This document shows positions 8,868-18,039 of a stretch of DNA of 64,000 nt, piece by piece. This DNA comes from Agreia bicolorata (GTDB taxonomy: Bacteria; Actinomycetota; Actinomycetes; Actinomycetales; Microbacteriaceae). The position numbers and the translations under genes were made by a program. The stretch covers positions 62,001 through 126,000 of the forward strand of contig NZ_JYFC01000004.1 in the NCBI RefSeq assembly GCF_000938265.1. The letters run 5' to 3'. How positions within the stretch are numbered: position 1 is the first letter of the stretch; every line of letters starts with the position of its first letter. The notes beneath the pieces are model-generated. The model searched no databases. It was not told the DNA's origin and saw nothing but the letters and a program-made list of their open reading frames with translations.

Positions 8868-9812
8868 ATGGCGACAATTGTTCAGTATTCACGTCTCGGA
8901 GGACCGGACGTTCTCGAGGTCGTCGAGGTTCCTGTTCCCTCCGTCACCGACGGCCACGTGCTCGTCGAGGTGCAGGCCATCGGGGTCAATCCCATCGACT
9001 CGAAACTGCGCTCCGGGTTCCGCGCATCGGCTCCGCTCGACGGGCCGCGCGGCGTCGGGGCGGATGCCTCGGGCGTGATTCTCGAGGTCGGTTCGGGCGT
9101 CGACGGATGGGCCGCGGGCGACGAAGTCATTATTCAGCGCGCCCCCGGCGCATACGCCAGCCATCTCGTGGTCGCTCCCCATAACCTCGTGCGCAAGCCG
9201 TCGGTGTGGACCTGGTCGCAGGCCGCGGCCGTCGGCATCCCGGTCTCGACCGCCTATCAGGCACTGCGATCGCTCGGCGTTACCGAGGGCACGCGGCTGC
9301 TGATCCATGGCGGGACGGGTGGCGTGGGACAGGCCGCGGTGCAGTTCGCCGTGGCCTGGGGAGTCCGAGTGTTCGCCACGGCGAGCCCCGCGAACCACGA
9401 GCGGCTGATCGAACTCGGGGCTGTTCCGTTGAGCTACGGAGACGGGCTTGTCGAGCGCGTGCGCGAGGCCTCGCCGGAAGGAATCGACGTGGTGCTCGAC
9501 GGAGCCGGAACCGAGGAGGCCCTCCAGGCATCGTTCGAGCTGGTGGAGGACCGCTCGCGCATCGGCACGATCGTCGTGGGAGGTCGAGCTGCCGAGTTGG
9601 GCATCCGCGCGTGGATGGGTGGAAGCCCGGTGCCGCTCACTGACGAAGAGGTGCGGTTGCGTGCCGAGGGAGTTCCGGCGGCGATCGAGCTCGCCGCACA
9701 GGGAAAGTTCGACGTGGAGGTCTCGGAGCGCTTTCCGCTGGCCCGCGCCGCCGATGCGCAGCGCCTCAGCGAAGAGGGCCACACCCGCGGAAAGATCGTT
9801 CTGATTCCGTAG
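8868..9812 (+). CDS. NADPH-dependent quinone oxidoreductase-like MDR protein
   Basis: 314 aa, zeta-crystallin/QOR type of the medium-chain dehydrogenase superfamily. N-terminal catalytic part with GVNPIDSKLRSG, then a Rossmann domain with LIHGGTGGVGQAAVQ as the nucleotide-binding motif. Zinc-ligand cysteines are absent, as expected for the quinone oxidoreductase branch. ATG 8868 gives the usual N-terminus (MATIVQYSRLGGPDVLE); an ATG 31 codons upstream adds no family sequence. Followed after 5 bases by the Nudix gene, so possibly co-transcribed. Confidence 0.88.
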   Translation: MATIVQYSRLGGPDVLEVVEVPVPSVTDGHVLVEVQAIGVNPIDSKLRSGFRASAPLDGPRGVGADASGVILEVGSGVDGWAAGDEVIIQRAPGAYASHLVVAPHNLVRKPSVWTWSQAAAVGIPVSTAYQALRSLGVTEGTRLLIHGGTGGVGQAAVQFAVAWGVRVFATASPANHERLIELGAVPLSYGDGLVERVREASPEGIDVVLDGAGTEEALQASFELVEDRSRIGTIVVGGRAAELGIRAWMGGSPVPLTDEEVRLRAEGVPAAIELAAQGKFDVEVSERFPLARAADAQRLSEEGHTRGKIVLIP

Positions 9813-9817
9813 GCGAA

Positions 9818-10291
9818 GTGAATCTGACTGAGCGTCTGGCGCACGAGGCCGTCCTCGACGGGATTGAGAGATTCGTGTCGGGCGCGGTTGTACATTCGAA
9901 CGGTCGTGTTCTTCTCGTCCGTCGGTCAGACGATGACGAATACTTGCCAGGGCGGGAAGAGCTGCCCTCGGGCGGAGTCGATGACGGCGAGTCCATTGAT
10001 GAAGGACGGACGCGCGAACTCCAGGAGGAGATCGCTCTCGGAGAGCACCGGGTCGACGATGGATCCGTTGGATTGTTCGACTACACCGATGGACATGGTC
10101 GATTGGCCAGGCAGTTCACGTTCTCGATTCCGTGGCCGAATGGCGAGCCGCGACTATCGCCCGAGCACTCTTCATATCGATGGATCGATCGAGTCTAGCT
10201 CGACAGGGCCGACGTCACTGCGGAGACCAGAGAGGTCCTCGTCCAGTGGTGGACTTGGCATATGGGAACCGCGCTGTCGGGAGTGGTCTAG
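9818..10291 (+). pseudogene. Nudix hydrolase gene interrupted by an in-frame amber codon
   Basis: The open frame from GTG 9818 stops at TAG 10196-10198 after 126 aa. It carries a Nudix box, GGVDDGESIDEGRTRELQEE, in which the final conserved Gly is replaced by Ala. Continuing in the same frame past the TAG gives LDRADVTAETREVLVQWW, a typical C-terminal Nudix helix, and ends at a second TAG (10289-10291). So a single nonsense codon, rather than a frameshift, seems to split the gene. Alternatives: sequencing error, recent inactivation, or a shortened but functional enzyme. Family role: hydrolysis of nucleoside diphosphates linked to other groups. Confidence 0.72.
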
Positions 10292-10372
10292 GTCCCCTTG
10301 GGAATGGGCGGAGATGCGTCCAACCGGCCTCGTATACGGTTCGGATGCGCTGTTCTCCGTCCGTTCGTCGGC

Positions 10373-10437
10373 AAACGGGAGGAGATTTCGAAGATCGACG
10401 CGCTATTTGCGTCGGATGTGCTTGGTTCCTCCCGTTT
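10373..10437. repeat. Nested palindrome between convergent genes
   Basis: Outer 11-bp arms AAACGGGAGGA (10373-10383) and TCCTCCCGTTT (10427-10437) enclose an inner stem CGACGC (10396-10401) / GCGTCG (10409-10414). It lies between the rightward Nudix gene and the leftward flavoprotein gene, so a two-way terminator is the simplest role. No T-run follows. Confidence 0.6.
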
Positions 10438-10471
10438 GTAGCGTGCGGTCGCGTCGAACTGGTTCAGGAGG

Positions 10472-11626
10472 TCAGCGAGCCGCGGCCAGAGAGAAGAGAG
10501 CGGGCGCGGCGCCCACACCGTCGACGAGGTCGGCCAGCACTCGACCGATCGCCGGGGTGAACTTGAACCCGTGGCCCGAGAAGCCCGCACCGACAACCAG
10601 CGGGCCGGCGGAATCGACGACGAAGTTCGAGTCGGGACTCGTTGTGTAGGTGCAGCTGATCTCTACGAAGGAGTCTGGGTCGGCGCCCGGAAGCCACTCG
10701 CGCGCGTAGCGCTGCAGCGCCGCCAGCTGGGCCGGCTCCGAGACGAACGTGCGCGCATCCGGATCGACCACCGCGCCCGTGCCGTGCCATCCGGCCTTCA
10801 CGCCCTGGCCGGGCGTGAACATGCCGTAGACGCCCGAGTACCAGTAGTCGTACGACGGGTCGAGAGGGTTCGGCGCGTGATTGAACCCTGGCCAAGACAG
10901 TGTCGCGTCGCGCACCGCGAAGTGTGCGGGCTGCTCTTGGGACACGACGAGCTGGGGCAGCGCGACTGACGAGCCGACGAGCTTGGTCGTCCATGCTCCG
11001 AGAGTCACGACAACTCGACGAGCGTCAAGAGTCTCGATCGCAGCCGACGGCTCGCCGCTGACGGCGTCGACCGGCTGCACGTCGACGAGCACAGAGTCGG
11101 CTGACACGACCCGGATGGCGGCTACTCGAGAATGGTGCCGAACGATCGCGCCGTGGGAAGCCGCGGCTCTCTGCAGGGCCGACACTGCAGCATCCGCGTT
11201 GAGCCTGCCCGCCTGCGGCATGAAGAGCACGCGGGTGTCGAAACGGATGCCTGGCCAGCGCGAGCCTGCCTCCTCCGGAGTGAGGAACGATGCCTCGAAA
11301 CCATACGTGTGCAAGGCTGACGCCACCGCATCGAAGGCCGGATTCGCCCCGTGATTCGCGAGCCCTACCTGGTCGAGAACGGAGACCCCCGACTCGGCCT
11401 CGAGCTCGCGCCACAGCGGCAGCGCCTCGCGCAGCAGCGAGAGATATGTGTCGTCTCCGTAGCTGAGGTTGAAGTTGCGCGATGCCCCGTGCGACGCGCC
11501 GTGAGTGTGCCCGGGGCCGAAGCGCTCGAGCAGGGTCACCTCGCGGCCGCGTCGGGCGAGCTGCCAGGCGGCGGCGGAACCCATGGCCCCGCCGCCGACC
11601 ACGACGACATCTGCGCGCGTGACCAC
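10472..11626 (-). CDS. Monomeric sarcosine oxidase / N-methyltryptophan oxidase-like flavoprotein
   Basis: 384 aa, close to the 385-390 aa usual for the family. N-terminal FAD-binding motif VVVVGGGAMGSAAAWQLARRG, then LLERFGPGHTHGASHG; near the end the covalent-FAD cysteine context SCTYTTSPDSNFVVD and the family hallmark GFSGHGFKFTPAIG. These enzymes oxidise N-methyl or secondary amino acids to an imine with H2O2 release. The GTG at 11626 overlaps the TAG of the preceding monooxygenase gene (TAGTG), so it is the fourth gene of the DUF1684-led operon. The actual substrate may be a sulfur-containing secondary amine; that is inference from neighbours. Confidence 0.88.
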   Translation of the reverse strand: MVTRADVVVVGGGAMGSAAAWQLARRGREVTLLERFGPGHTHGASHGASRNFNLSYGDDTYLSLLREALPLWRELEAESGVSVLDQVGLANHGANPAFDAVASALHTYGFEASFLTPEEAGSRWPGIRFDTRVLFMPQAGRLNADAAVSALQRAAASHGAIVRHHSRVAAIRVVSADSVLVDVQPVDAVSGEPSAAIETLDARRVVVTLGAWTTKLVGSSVALPQLVVSQEQPAHFAVRDATLSWPGFNHAPNPLDPSYDYWYSGVYGMFTPGQGVKAGWHGTGAVVDPDARTFVSEPAQLAALQRYAREWLPGADPDSFVEISCTYTTSPDSNFVVDSAGPLVVGAGFSGHGFKFTPAIGRVLADLVDGVGAAPALFSLAAAR

Positions 11627-13014
11627 TAGGCCGAAACCAGCGACCCGGCCGACCGAGGTGCCACGCCGGGCAGCCCGAGCGTCTCGTGCAGGGTCGCGCC
11701 CTCGTCGTAGTCGGTGCGATACACGCCGCGCTCCTGCAGTTCGGGAATGACCCGGTCGACGAACTCGTCGAGGCCGGTCGGGTTGGTGTTCCCCACGATG
11801 ACGAAGCCGTCCGAGGCGTCCTCCTGCACGTGCCGGTTGATCGTCTCGGCGACGAAGCCGGGGGTGCCCACGAAGGTGTGCTTCGCGGCGAACGAGATCA
11901 CGAGCTCGCGAATCGACCAGCCCGACGCCTCGGCCTGCTCGCGCCACGCTTTCGCCGTGGCCACGGGATCGGTGTGCACGTACGCTCGGCCCTTGGCGCC
12001 GCCCTCGGTCGTAACGACCGGGTCGATCGACGGCAGCGGGCCCTCGACGTCGTAGCCCGAGAGATCGGTGTTCCAGACCTGCTCGAGGAACGACAGAGCG
12101 GTCTGCGGGCTCACCTGCAGTCGCGAGATCTCGCGCGACCGCTCCTGCGCCTCGTCGTGCGTGTCGCCCAGGATGAAGGTGGCGGCGGGCAGGATCTTGA
12201 GCGAATCGCGCGGGCGACCCACCGCATCCAGTCGCCCTTTCACGTCGTCGTAGAACGCGCGCCCGGCCTCAAAGTCGGCGTGCCTCGAGAAGATCACGTC
12301 GGCCGAATTGGTCGCGAAACCGCGACCGTCGGGCGAATCGCCCGCCTGCACGATCACCGGATGCCGCTGCGGGCTGGGCGGCAGCGTCGCGTAGCCGGTC
12401 ACATCGAATTGCGGGCCGTGGTGGTCGACGAGCCCCAGGCCGGACGCGCGCACGAACTCGCCCGAGCGCTTGTCGGCCACGAGCGCGTCGTCGGCCCAGC
12501 TGCCCCACAACTCGGTCGAGACGTCGAAGAACTCTTGGGCTCTCGTATAGCGGTCGGCGAGTTCGAGGAACTTGCCGCGCCTGAAGTTCGCCCCGTGGAA
12601 GGCGTCCGAGGTCGTGACGATGTTCCAGCCCGCGCGGCCGCGACTGAGGTGGTCGAGCGTGGCGAGCTGCCGGGCGAGCTCGTAGGGCTCGTTGAAGGTC
12701 GAGCTCAGCGTTCCGACGAGGCCGATGTTCGAGGTCACCCCCGCCAGTGCAGCGAGGATCGCGAGCGTGTTGGGGCGCCCGACCACGTCGAGGTCGTGGA
12801 TGAGGCCGCGCGTCTCGCGCAGCCGCAGCCCCTCGGCCAGGAACAGGAAGTCGAATTTGCCGCGCTCGGCGTTCTGCGCGAAGTGGCGGAACGAGGAGAA
12901 CGCGATCTGGCTCCGCGAACGCTCGTCGCTCCAGACCGTGGTGTTGTTCACACCGGGAAAGTGGGCGGCGAGGTGGATCTGCTTGGTCGGCTTCGAAGAA
13001 GAAGAGGTGCTCAT
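11626..13014 (-). CDS. NtaA/SnaA/DszA-family FMN-dependent monooxygenase
   Basis: 462 aa. LLM flavin monooxygenase of the NtaA/SnaA/DszA type: opening IHLAAHFPGVNNTTVW, FDFLFLAEGLRLRE, the TLDHLSRGRAGWNIVTT stretch with NIVT near residue 150, and VIVQAGDSPDGRGFA. Members cleave C-N or C-S bonds (nitrilotriacetate, dibenzothiophene sulfone, succinocysteine derivatives) with reduced FMN from a partner reductase. ATG 13014 overlaps the TGA of the upstream LLM gene (ATGA). No flavin reductase is encoded nearby, so one must be supplied elsewhere. Confidence 0.9.
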   Translation of the reverse strand: MSTSSSSKPTKQIHLAAHFPGVNNTTVWSDERSRSQIAFSSFRHFAQNAERGKFDFLFLAEGLRLRETRGLIHDLDVVGRPNTLAILAALAGVTSNIGLVGTLSSTFNEPYELARQLATLDHLSRGRAGWNIVTTSDAFHGANFRRGKFLELADRYTRAQEFFDVSTELWGSWADDALVADKRSGEFVRASGLGLVDHHGPQFDVTGYATLPPSPQRHPVIVQAGDSPDGRGFATNSADVIFSRHADFEAGRAFYDDVKGRLDAVGRPRDSLKILPAATFILGDTHDEAQERSREISRLQVSPQTALSFLEQVWNTDLSGYDVEGPLPSIDPVVTTEGGAKGRAYVHTDPVATAKAWREQAEASGWSIRELVISFAAKHTFVGTPGFVAETINRHVQEDASDGFVIVGNTNPTGLDEFVDRVIPELQERGVYRTDYDEGATLHETLGLPGVAPRSAGSLVSA

Positions 13015-14261
13015 CGGCTGGCGCTTTCGATCAGTTCGGCGGTTTCGGAGCGGGCGCTCGCGTAGCGGTTCGCGGCGGGAGCGAAGCCCAGGCGCTCGCG
13101 CAGGGTCAACGCGTCGTACGGTCGATCGAGCACACCGGTCTCGGCGAGTACGGGCACAACACCTCGGGTGATGCGCTCGAGATCGAGCGGCAGGCGCGCG
13201 GGGCGCAGGCGCACGCCGGAGATGCCGGCCTGCTGCCAGCGCAGCAGCTGCGCGGCCACGTTCTCGGCCGTGTCGGCCAGAATCAGGGCGTCGGATGCGT
13301 AGGGCGAGCCGTGCAGTTCGTCGAGCGCCGCGAGGGCGGCGACGGCCGCTTCGCGCGTGTCCTCGATGAGTACCACGGCCTCGGCCCAGATGCGCAGCGG
13401 TTCGCCGGCGCGGCGTTCGACGGCCAGCTCCGCGTCGCCGAGCTCGCCGAGGATCTGCTCGAGGTGCTCGTCGGAGTGCGGCGTGATTGCCACGATGTCG
13501 GCCTGGGCGACGGCGAGTTCGTAGGGAACCGCCTGGTGGGCGAGCACGAACACGATCGGCTGCCCCTGAGGTGAGCGCGGCACGATCGACGGCCCCTTCA
13601 CGCTGAAGTTCTCGCTCTCGAAGTCGACGTAGTGCAGACGGTCACGGTCTATGAAGCGGCCCGTCGGCACATCGCGGATCACCGCGTCGTCCTCCCAGCT
13701 GTCCCAGAGGCGGCGGGCGACCTCGATCGCGTCGGCGGCCTCGCCGAACAGCTGCCGGATGAGAGCGGTCTGCTCCTCATCGGCCCCGCTCGCTGTGCGC
13801 GCTGGGTCGAGCACGGGAATCTCGCGACGGCCGACGTGGGCCGCCTCGTGAGAGCGGCCCGAGACCTGCACTCGCCATCCGGCCCACCCTTGCGAGACGT
13901 GATCGAGGGTCTGGATGCCCGTGGCCGTGTGGAACGGCTCGGTGTGCGTGGTGGTCACGGTCGGCACGATGCCGATGCCGGGCACCCGCGCCGCGATGGT
14001 GTTGGCGAGCAGCAGGGCGTCGAGCCGGCCGCGAACCTCGTCGCCGCGCAGCTCGAAGGGGCCGTAGCCGCTGCTCTGCAGGCCGAAGGAGTCCTCGATG
14101 GTGACGAGGTCGATGCCGGCGGACTGAGCCTCGACGACCAGCGAGACCCAGTATTCGGGGCCGAACAGGGCCTCGGGGCGGGCGCTGGCGTCGCGCCAGG
14201 CGGCGGGATGCCAGCCGGCCCCGTCGAGGGCGATGCCGAGGTGGAAGGGTGTGCGGCTCAT
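13011..14261 (-). CDS. LLM-class flavin-dependent monooxygenase
   Basis: 416 aa. LLM barrel with GIALDGAGWHPAAWRD at the start, DLVTIEDSFGLQ, GIVPTVTTTHTEPFH, the TLDHVSQGWAGWRVQVS segment that parallels the neighbouring enzyme, and VFVLAHQAVPYELAVAQAD. Shorter than the NtaA paralogue and only distantly similar, so the two may act as a pair or in sequence. Start ATG 14261 overlaps the stop of the DUF1684 gene (ATGA); the longer frame upstream of it is that gene read out of frame. Substrate unknown. Confidence 0.87.
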   Translation of the reverse strand: MSRTPFHLGIALDGAGWHPAAWRDASARPEALFGPEYWVSLVVEAQSAGIDLVTIEDSFGLQSSGYGPFELRGDEVRGRLDALLLANTIAARVPGIGIVPTVTTTHTEPFHTATGIQTLDHVSQGWAGWRVQVSGRSHEAAHVGRREIPVLDPARTASGADEEQTALIRQLFGEAADAIEVARRLWDSWEDDAVIRDVPTGRFIDRDRLHYVDFESENFSVKGPSIVPRSPQGQPIVFVLAHQAVPYELAVAQADIVAITPHSDEHLEQILGELGDAELAVERRAGEPLRIWAEAVVLIEDTREAAVAALAALDELHGSPYASDALILADTAENVAAQLLRWQQAGISGVRLRPARLPLDLERITRGVVPVLAETGVLDRPYDALTLRERLGFAPAANRYASARSETAELIESASR

Positions 14262-15112
14262 CGCGGTGCGCTCTCCGTTCCGGTGCTCGGATGCAGGGGA
14301 GTCTTCTCGCCGGCCTCGACGGCGACGGGCAGCCGGTTCTCGACCGGAGGCAGCGGGCACGTGGCGAACTCGGTGTAGGCGCAGGGCAGGTTCGTGGCCC
14401 TGTTGAAGTCGATGGTCACGCGGCCCTCGGCATCCGGCGCGGCGATCTGCAGCGAGCGATTGGCGGCGTACGTCGTGACTCCGCTCGTCGCGTCGGTGAA
14501 CAGCACGAACAGCGAGCGGGGGGCCTGGCCGTTGAACGCGGTGAGCGAGAACGTCTCGCCTCGCAGCTCGAACTCGATCACGCCGGGGGAGTCGTAGACG
14601 TGCTCGAGCCCCTCCGCCACGGATCCGACGGTCACCGGCTTCGGCTCGTCGAAGGGCACGAAGACGCCCTCGGCCTTCCAATGCGGGCTCGCCGGGTAGA
14701 CCGGTGTGCCCGAGTAGTCGACGAGCGTCGGATGCGATGGGTGCCGCGGGCGCAGAATGTCGACACCTCCGCGTCGGGCCACCTCGAACTCCGCGGCTCC
14801 GGCGCTCGCGGTGACGCCACCGCGCTCCGGGATGACGCCGAAGGAGTGTCGGCCGACGATTTTCTCTCCGTCGATCACGATCTCCTCGCCCTCGGCCAGG
14901 GCGACAACGGGGCCGGCCGCCGACGTCGACCACTCGCCCGGAGCATCCGGGTACCGTGTCGGGGTCTCGTCGAGCCAGTTGAGGCTCGTGACCGCGAGAA
15001 AGCCGTGCGGGTCGGCACGGTTTTTCTCGTGGGAGTCGTGCCACGCCTGCCACTCGGCGGCAAAGGCGGTGTCATCGATGGTGGCTTCGGATTCTGACTG
15101 CAGTGTGCTCAT
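14258..15112 (-). CDS. DUF1684 domain protein
   Basis: 284 aa. The DUF1684 hallmark is near the C-terminus: TIDFNRATNLPCAYTEFATC followed by PLPPVENRLPVAVEAGEK. The N-terminal part WQAWHDSHEKNRADPHGFLAVTSLNWLDE is also typical. No signal peptide, so cytoplasmic. No biochemical function is established for the family. It heads a tight four-gene operon with two LLM monooxygenases and a sarcosine-oxidase-like enzyme, all joined by ATGA or TAGTG overlaps, which suggests a step or chaperone role in the same pathway. ATG 15112 is the first start in the frame with a family-like N-terminus. Confidence 0.88.
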   Translation of the reverse strand: MSTLQSESEATIDDTAFAAEWQAWHDSHEKNRADPHGFLAVTSLNWLDETPTRYPDAPGEWSTSAAGPVVALAEGEEIVIDGEKIVGRHSFGVIPERGGVTASAGAAEFEVARRGGVDILRPRHPSHPTLVDYSGTPVYPASPHWKAEGVFVPFDEPKPVTVGSVAEGLEHVYDSPGVIEFELRGETFSLTAFNGQAPRSLFVLFTDATSGVTTYAANRSLQIAAPDAEGRVTIDFNRATNLPCAYTEFATCPLPPVENRLPVAVEAGEKTPLHPSTGTESAPR

Positions 15113-15215
15113 GCTTCACACGCTACGAACGGAGACCGCCTTTCACCGTCGCGCCAAGACACAGAGAGTCATGGATGCAACGCGAGGTAACGCAACTTGA
15201 CGCCGCCCGCGAGGC

Positions 15216-15283
15216 CAGTAGTGCCCGATGCGGTCAATTGTGCCCGGTGCGCCGGTACCTCTTGTCCGCGGCGGGCACTACTG
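15216..15283. repeat. Long-arm palindrome between two leftward genes
   Basis: Perfect 12-bp arms CAGTAGTGCCCG (15216-15227) and CGGGCACTACTG (15272-15283), separated by 44 bases. It lies 3' of the leftward monooxygenase gene ending at 15298 and about 100 bases upstream of the DUF1684 operon. It could be a terminator for the former or an operator/leader structure for the latter. Confidence 0.6.
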
Positions 15284-15297
15284 ACGTGTGGGAGGCG

Positions 15298-16740
15298 TCA
15301 GATCACCCAGTGCGGGCCGAGCGTCGGGGCGATCGGGGCCTCGCGTACCGGCTTCGTCAGGTGCAGGTGGCCTCGCAGGGTCTTCGCGTCGTAGCCCTCA
15401 TGCACCAGGCCTCGGCGGATCAACTCCGGCACAACGAGATGGGCGAAGAGCTCGAACTGCTCGTGCAGGAACGCGCTCTGAATGGCGAAGCCGTCGGTGG
15501 CGCTGGCGCGGAACCAGGTCTCGAGGTGGTCGGCGATGTCTACGGCCGATCCCACGACGAGCGGGGCCGCGACGGTCTGGGCCACCACGAGGTGCCGATA
15601 GGTGACCGGCCTCTCGCCGCCGACCGTGCGCCCGGACCGCGACTCGACGACCTCGAGCAGGCGCTGGCCCGCCGCGTTGAAGCGCTCCGCGGTGGCGAGC
15701 GACACGGTCTCGTCGAGGCCGCGTTCGAGCAGGGGCAGGCCAACGGAACGCAGGAACGCGGCAGCCGACCTGTTCGCCGGCAGGCCGAGCGACTGCGCCC
15801 GGGCGCTGCCGTCGTCGAGGGGCACGAGCGCGACGAGCTCGTCGTAGATCTCGAAGGCGGCCTGTCGCGTCTCCCCGACGATCGGCAGGATGGGCGTGAT
15901 GATCGTGACATCGCCCGGCGCACGGCCGGCGGCGGTCGCGCGAAGGCCGGCCTCTCGGTAGAACTTCACGGCGTCTCCGAGACTCGACGGTGCCACGATG
16001 TGGATGTCGGCGTGCGCGGCCGCGAATTCGCGGGCACGAACCGAGACGCCCGCGTGTGCCACGGGGATCTGCCCCTGCACGGGACGCAGCGCGTTGAGTG
16101 GACCGGCCACGCTGAACCGCCTGCCCTCATGGTCGACCGGGTCGATGAGCGAGTGGTCCACCAGAACGCCGCGTTTTGCGTCGGCCACCACCGCGTCGTC
16201 ATCCCAGCTGTCCCAGAGGCTGCGCAGCAGCCGCACGAACTCGACCCCGGTCTCGAAGCGGTTGTCGTCCGAGCCCGCGGCATCCGTTCTGCCGAAATTG
16301 GCGTTCGCTCGCGGGTCGGTGCCCACGGTCAGATTCAGACCGAAGCGCCCGCCGCTCAGCCGGTCGATGGATGCCGCAGCCCGGGCGATCGCGTAGGGCT
16401 CGGAATGCGCGGTGCTGGCCGTGGCGATCAGGCCGATGCGGTTCGTGACGGCGGCGAGGTATGCGGCCGAGCTGAACGGATCGATCCGCGCGAGCAGCGA
16501 CGGCTCCGTGTATTCGAGGTCGGAGCTCGACGAGAGCCAGTCGCCGAGGAAGAGGAAGTCGAAGCCGGCCTTCTCGGCGGTGCGGGCGAGGCGCTTGAGG
16601 GCTGCCGGGTCGTTACCCGGGTTCTTGTGGGCGCCCGGGTAACGCCACCCCGAGGGGAACGCGCCCAGGGTGCGCACCATTGCTCCGAGAACCAGCTGTC
16701 TATCGCGTTCGAGCGTGCGGACGGGAGTCGGGGTGCTCAT
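15298..16740 (-). CDS. NtaA/SnaA/DszA-family FMN-dependent monooxygenase
   Basis: 480 aa. Third LLM enzyme of the leftward block and the second of NtaA type: LGAMVRTLGAFPSGWRYPGA, FDFLFLGDWLSSSSD, IGLIATASTAHSEPYAIARA, SIDRLSGGRFGLNLTVG, and VAHAGVSVRAREFAAAHAD. ATG 16740 was chosen since the long upstream extension in the frame is antisense to the C-S lyase gene. It is transcribed away from the patB-like gene, with 99 bases between starts. The family cleaves C-N or C-S bonds of small organics using FMNH2; the position beside a C-S lyase favours a sulfur compound. Confidence 0.88.
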   Translation of the reverse strand: MSTPTPVRTLERDRQLVLGAMVRTLGAFPSGWRYPGAHKNPGNDPAALKRLARTAEKAGFDFLFLGDWLSSSSDLEYTEPSLLARIDPFSSAAYLAAVTNRIGLIATASTAHSEPYAIARAAASIDRLSGGRFGLNLTVGTDPRANANFGRTDAAGSDDNRFETGVEFVRLLRSLWDSWDDDAVVADAKRGVLVDHSLIDPVDHEGRRFSVAGPLNALRPVQGQIPVAHAGVSVRAREFAAAHADIHIVAPSSLGDAVKFYREAGLRATAAGRAPGDVTIITPILPIVGETRQAAFEIYDELVALVPLDDGSARAQSLGLPANRSAAAFLRSVGLPLLERGLDETVSLATAERFNAAGQRLLEVVESRSGRTVGGERPVTYRHLVVAQTVAAPLVVGSAVDIADHLETWFRASATDGFAIQSAFLHEQFELFAHLVVPELIRRGLVHEGYDAKTLRGHLHLTKPVREAPIAPTLGPHWVI

Positions 16741-16839
16741 GCGACGACCATAGGCGCGCGGTCCGCACGGCGCCGAGCGACGATGACACATGGCGTAAAG
16801 CAGCGACGGGCTGCGGTGCATAGTCCGTACGATCGCTGC

Positions 16840-18039
16840 ATGACTCACGCCTTCGACAGCATCACCCGTGCCGAGCTGAGCATTCCCTCGAGCCGCAAGT
16901 GGAGCCTGCACCCCGGGACGATCGGGGCCTGGGTGGCTGAGATGGACTTCGGTACCGCACCGCAGGTGACCCGCGCGCTGCACCAGGCCATCGACGACGG
17001 CAATCTGGGCTACCTGGCGCCGGCGACTTCGCACGAGATGGGCAAGGCCACGGCGGCGTGGCACCGCGACGAGTACGGGTGGGATTTCCCGTGGCAGAAC
17101 GTGCACGCCGTCTCCGATGTGATGGCGGCCCTCGAAGTCGCCATCACCAAGTTCTCGCCGTCGGGCACCGGTGTCATCATTCCTACTCCGGCGTACATGC
17201 CCTTCCTCAGCTTCGTTCCCACGCTCGGACGCGAGGTGTTCGAGGTGCCGGGTATCACCGATGCCCGCACCTGCCGCTGGCAGCATGACCTCGTCGGAAT
17301 CGAGGCGGCCTTCCATGCGGGAGCGCGCACGCTCATCCTCTGCAACCCGCAGAATCCCACCGGAACCGTGCTGACGCGCGACGAGCTCGAGGCGATCGCG
17401 GCCATCGTCGACCGTCACAACGGTCGGGTCTTCGCCGACGAGATCCATGCGCCGTTGCGCTATGAAGGCGCTACGCACATTCCCTACGCGTCGCTGAGCG
17501 AGATCACGGCGAGGCACACGATCACGTCGACGTCGGCATCCAAGGCCTGGAACCTGCCCGGCCTCAAGACGGCACAGCTGATCACCTCGAACGCCGCCGA
17601 CGAAGAGCTCTACCAGACCTTCGGATTCGCGGTCATGCACGGAGCTGCGACGCCGGGAGTCATCGCCGCCACGGTCGCCTATACAGAGGGCCGTGAGTGG
17701 CTCGGCGAGGTCGTCGACTACCTCGACGGCAACCGGCGACTGCTCGCAGAACTGCTCGCCGAGCATCTTCCCCAGGTGCGCTACACGATTCCGGATGCGA
17801 CATACATCGCCTGGCTCGACTGCTCCGATCTCGAGATCGAGGGCTCGGTCGCGGACTTCTTCAGGATCGAGGCCGGGGTCACCCTGACCGACGGCGCGCT
17901 CTGCGGCCGCGGCTACGAGGGATATGCCCGCATCATCTTCGCCATGCCGAGGCCGATCCTCGAGCAGGCGGTCGTCGAGATGGCGGCCGCGGTTCGCCGA
18001 TGTCTCAGCCCCTCCGCTAAAGAAAGCAGTGTTCTGTGA
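16840..18039 (+). CDS. PatB/MalY-type cystathionine beta-lyase (C-S lyase)
   Basis: 399 aa PLP enzyme. Family features: WVAEMDFGTAP, GYLAPATS, HAVSDVMAALEVAI, CNPQNPTGTVLTRDELEAI, FADEIHAPLRYEG and the PLP lysine in TSTSASKAWNLPGLKTAQ. PatB/MalY enzymes split cystathionine and S-substituted cysteines into thiol or sulfide, pyruvate and ammonia. ATG 16840 is close to the expected N-terminus (MTHAFDSITRAEL); no strong Shine-Dalgarno is visible. The TGA overlaps the GTG of the sulfhydrylase gene, so released sulfide could be re-fixed by the next enzyme. Confidence 0.9.
   Translation: MTHAFDSITRAELSIPSSRKWSLHPGTIGAWVAEMDFGTAPQVTRALHQAIDDGNLGYLAPATSHEMGKATAAWHRDEYGWDFPWQNVHAVSDVMAALEVAITKFSPSGTGVIIPTPAYMPFLSFVPTLGREVFEVPGITDARTCRWQHDLVGIEAAFHAGARTLILCNPQNPTGTVLTRDELEAIAAIVDRHNGRVFADEIHAPLRYEGATHIPYASLSEITARHTITSTSASKAWNLPGLKTAQLITSNAADEELYQTFGFAVMHGAATPGVIAATVAYTEGREWLGEVVDYLDGNRRLLAELLAEHLPQVRYTIPDATYIAWLDCSDLEIEGSVADFFRIEAGVTLTDGALCGRGYEGYARIIFAMPRPILEQAVVEMAAAVRRCLSPSAKESSVL

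Noticed and set aside
15113-15297. Riboswitch (SAM type) before the DUF1684 operon
   Set aside because: The palindrome lacks the conserved SAM-riboswitch core elements that I can recognise.
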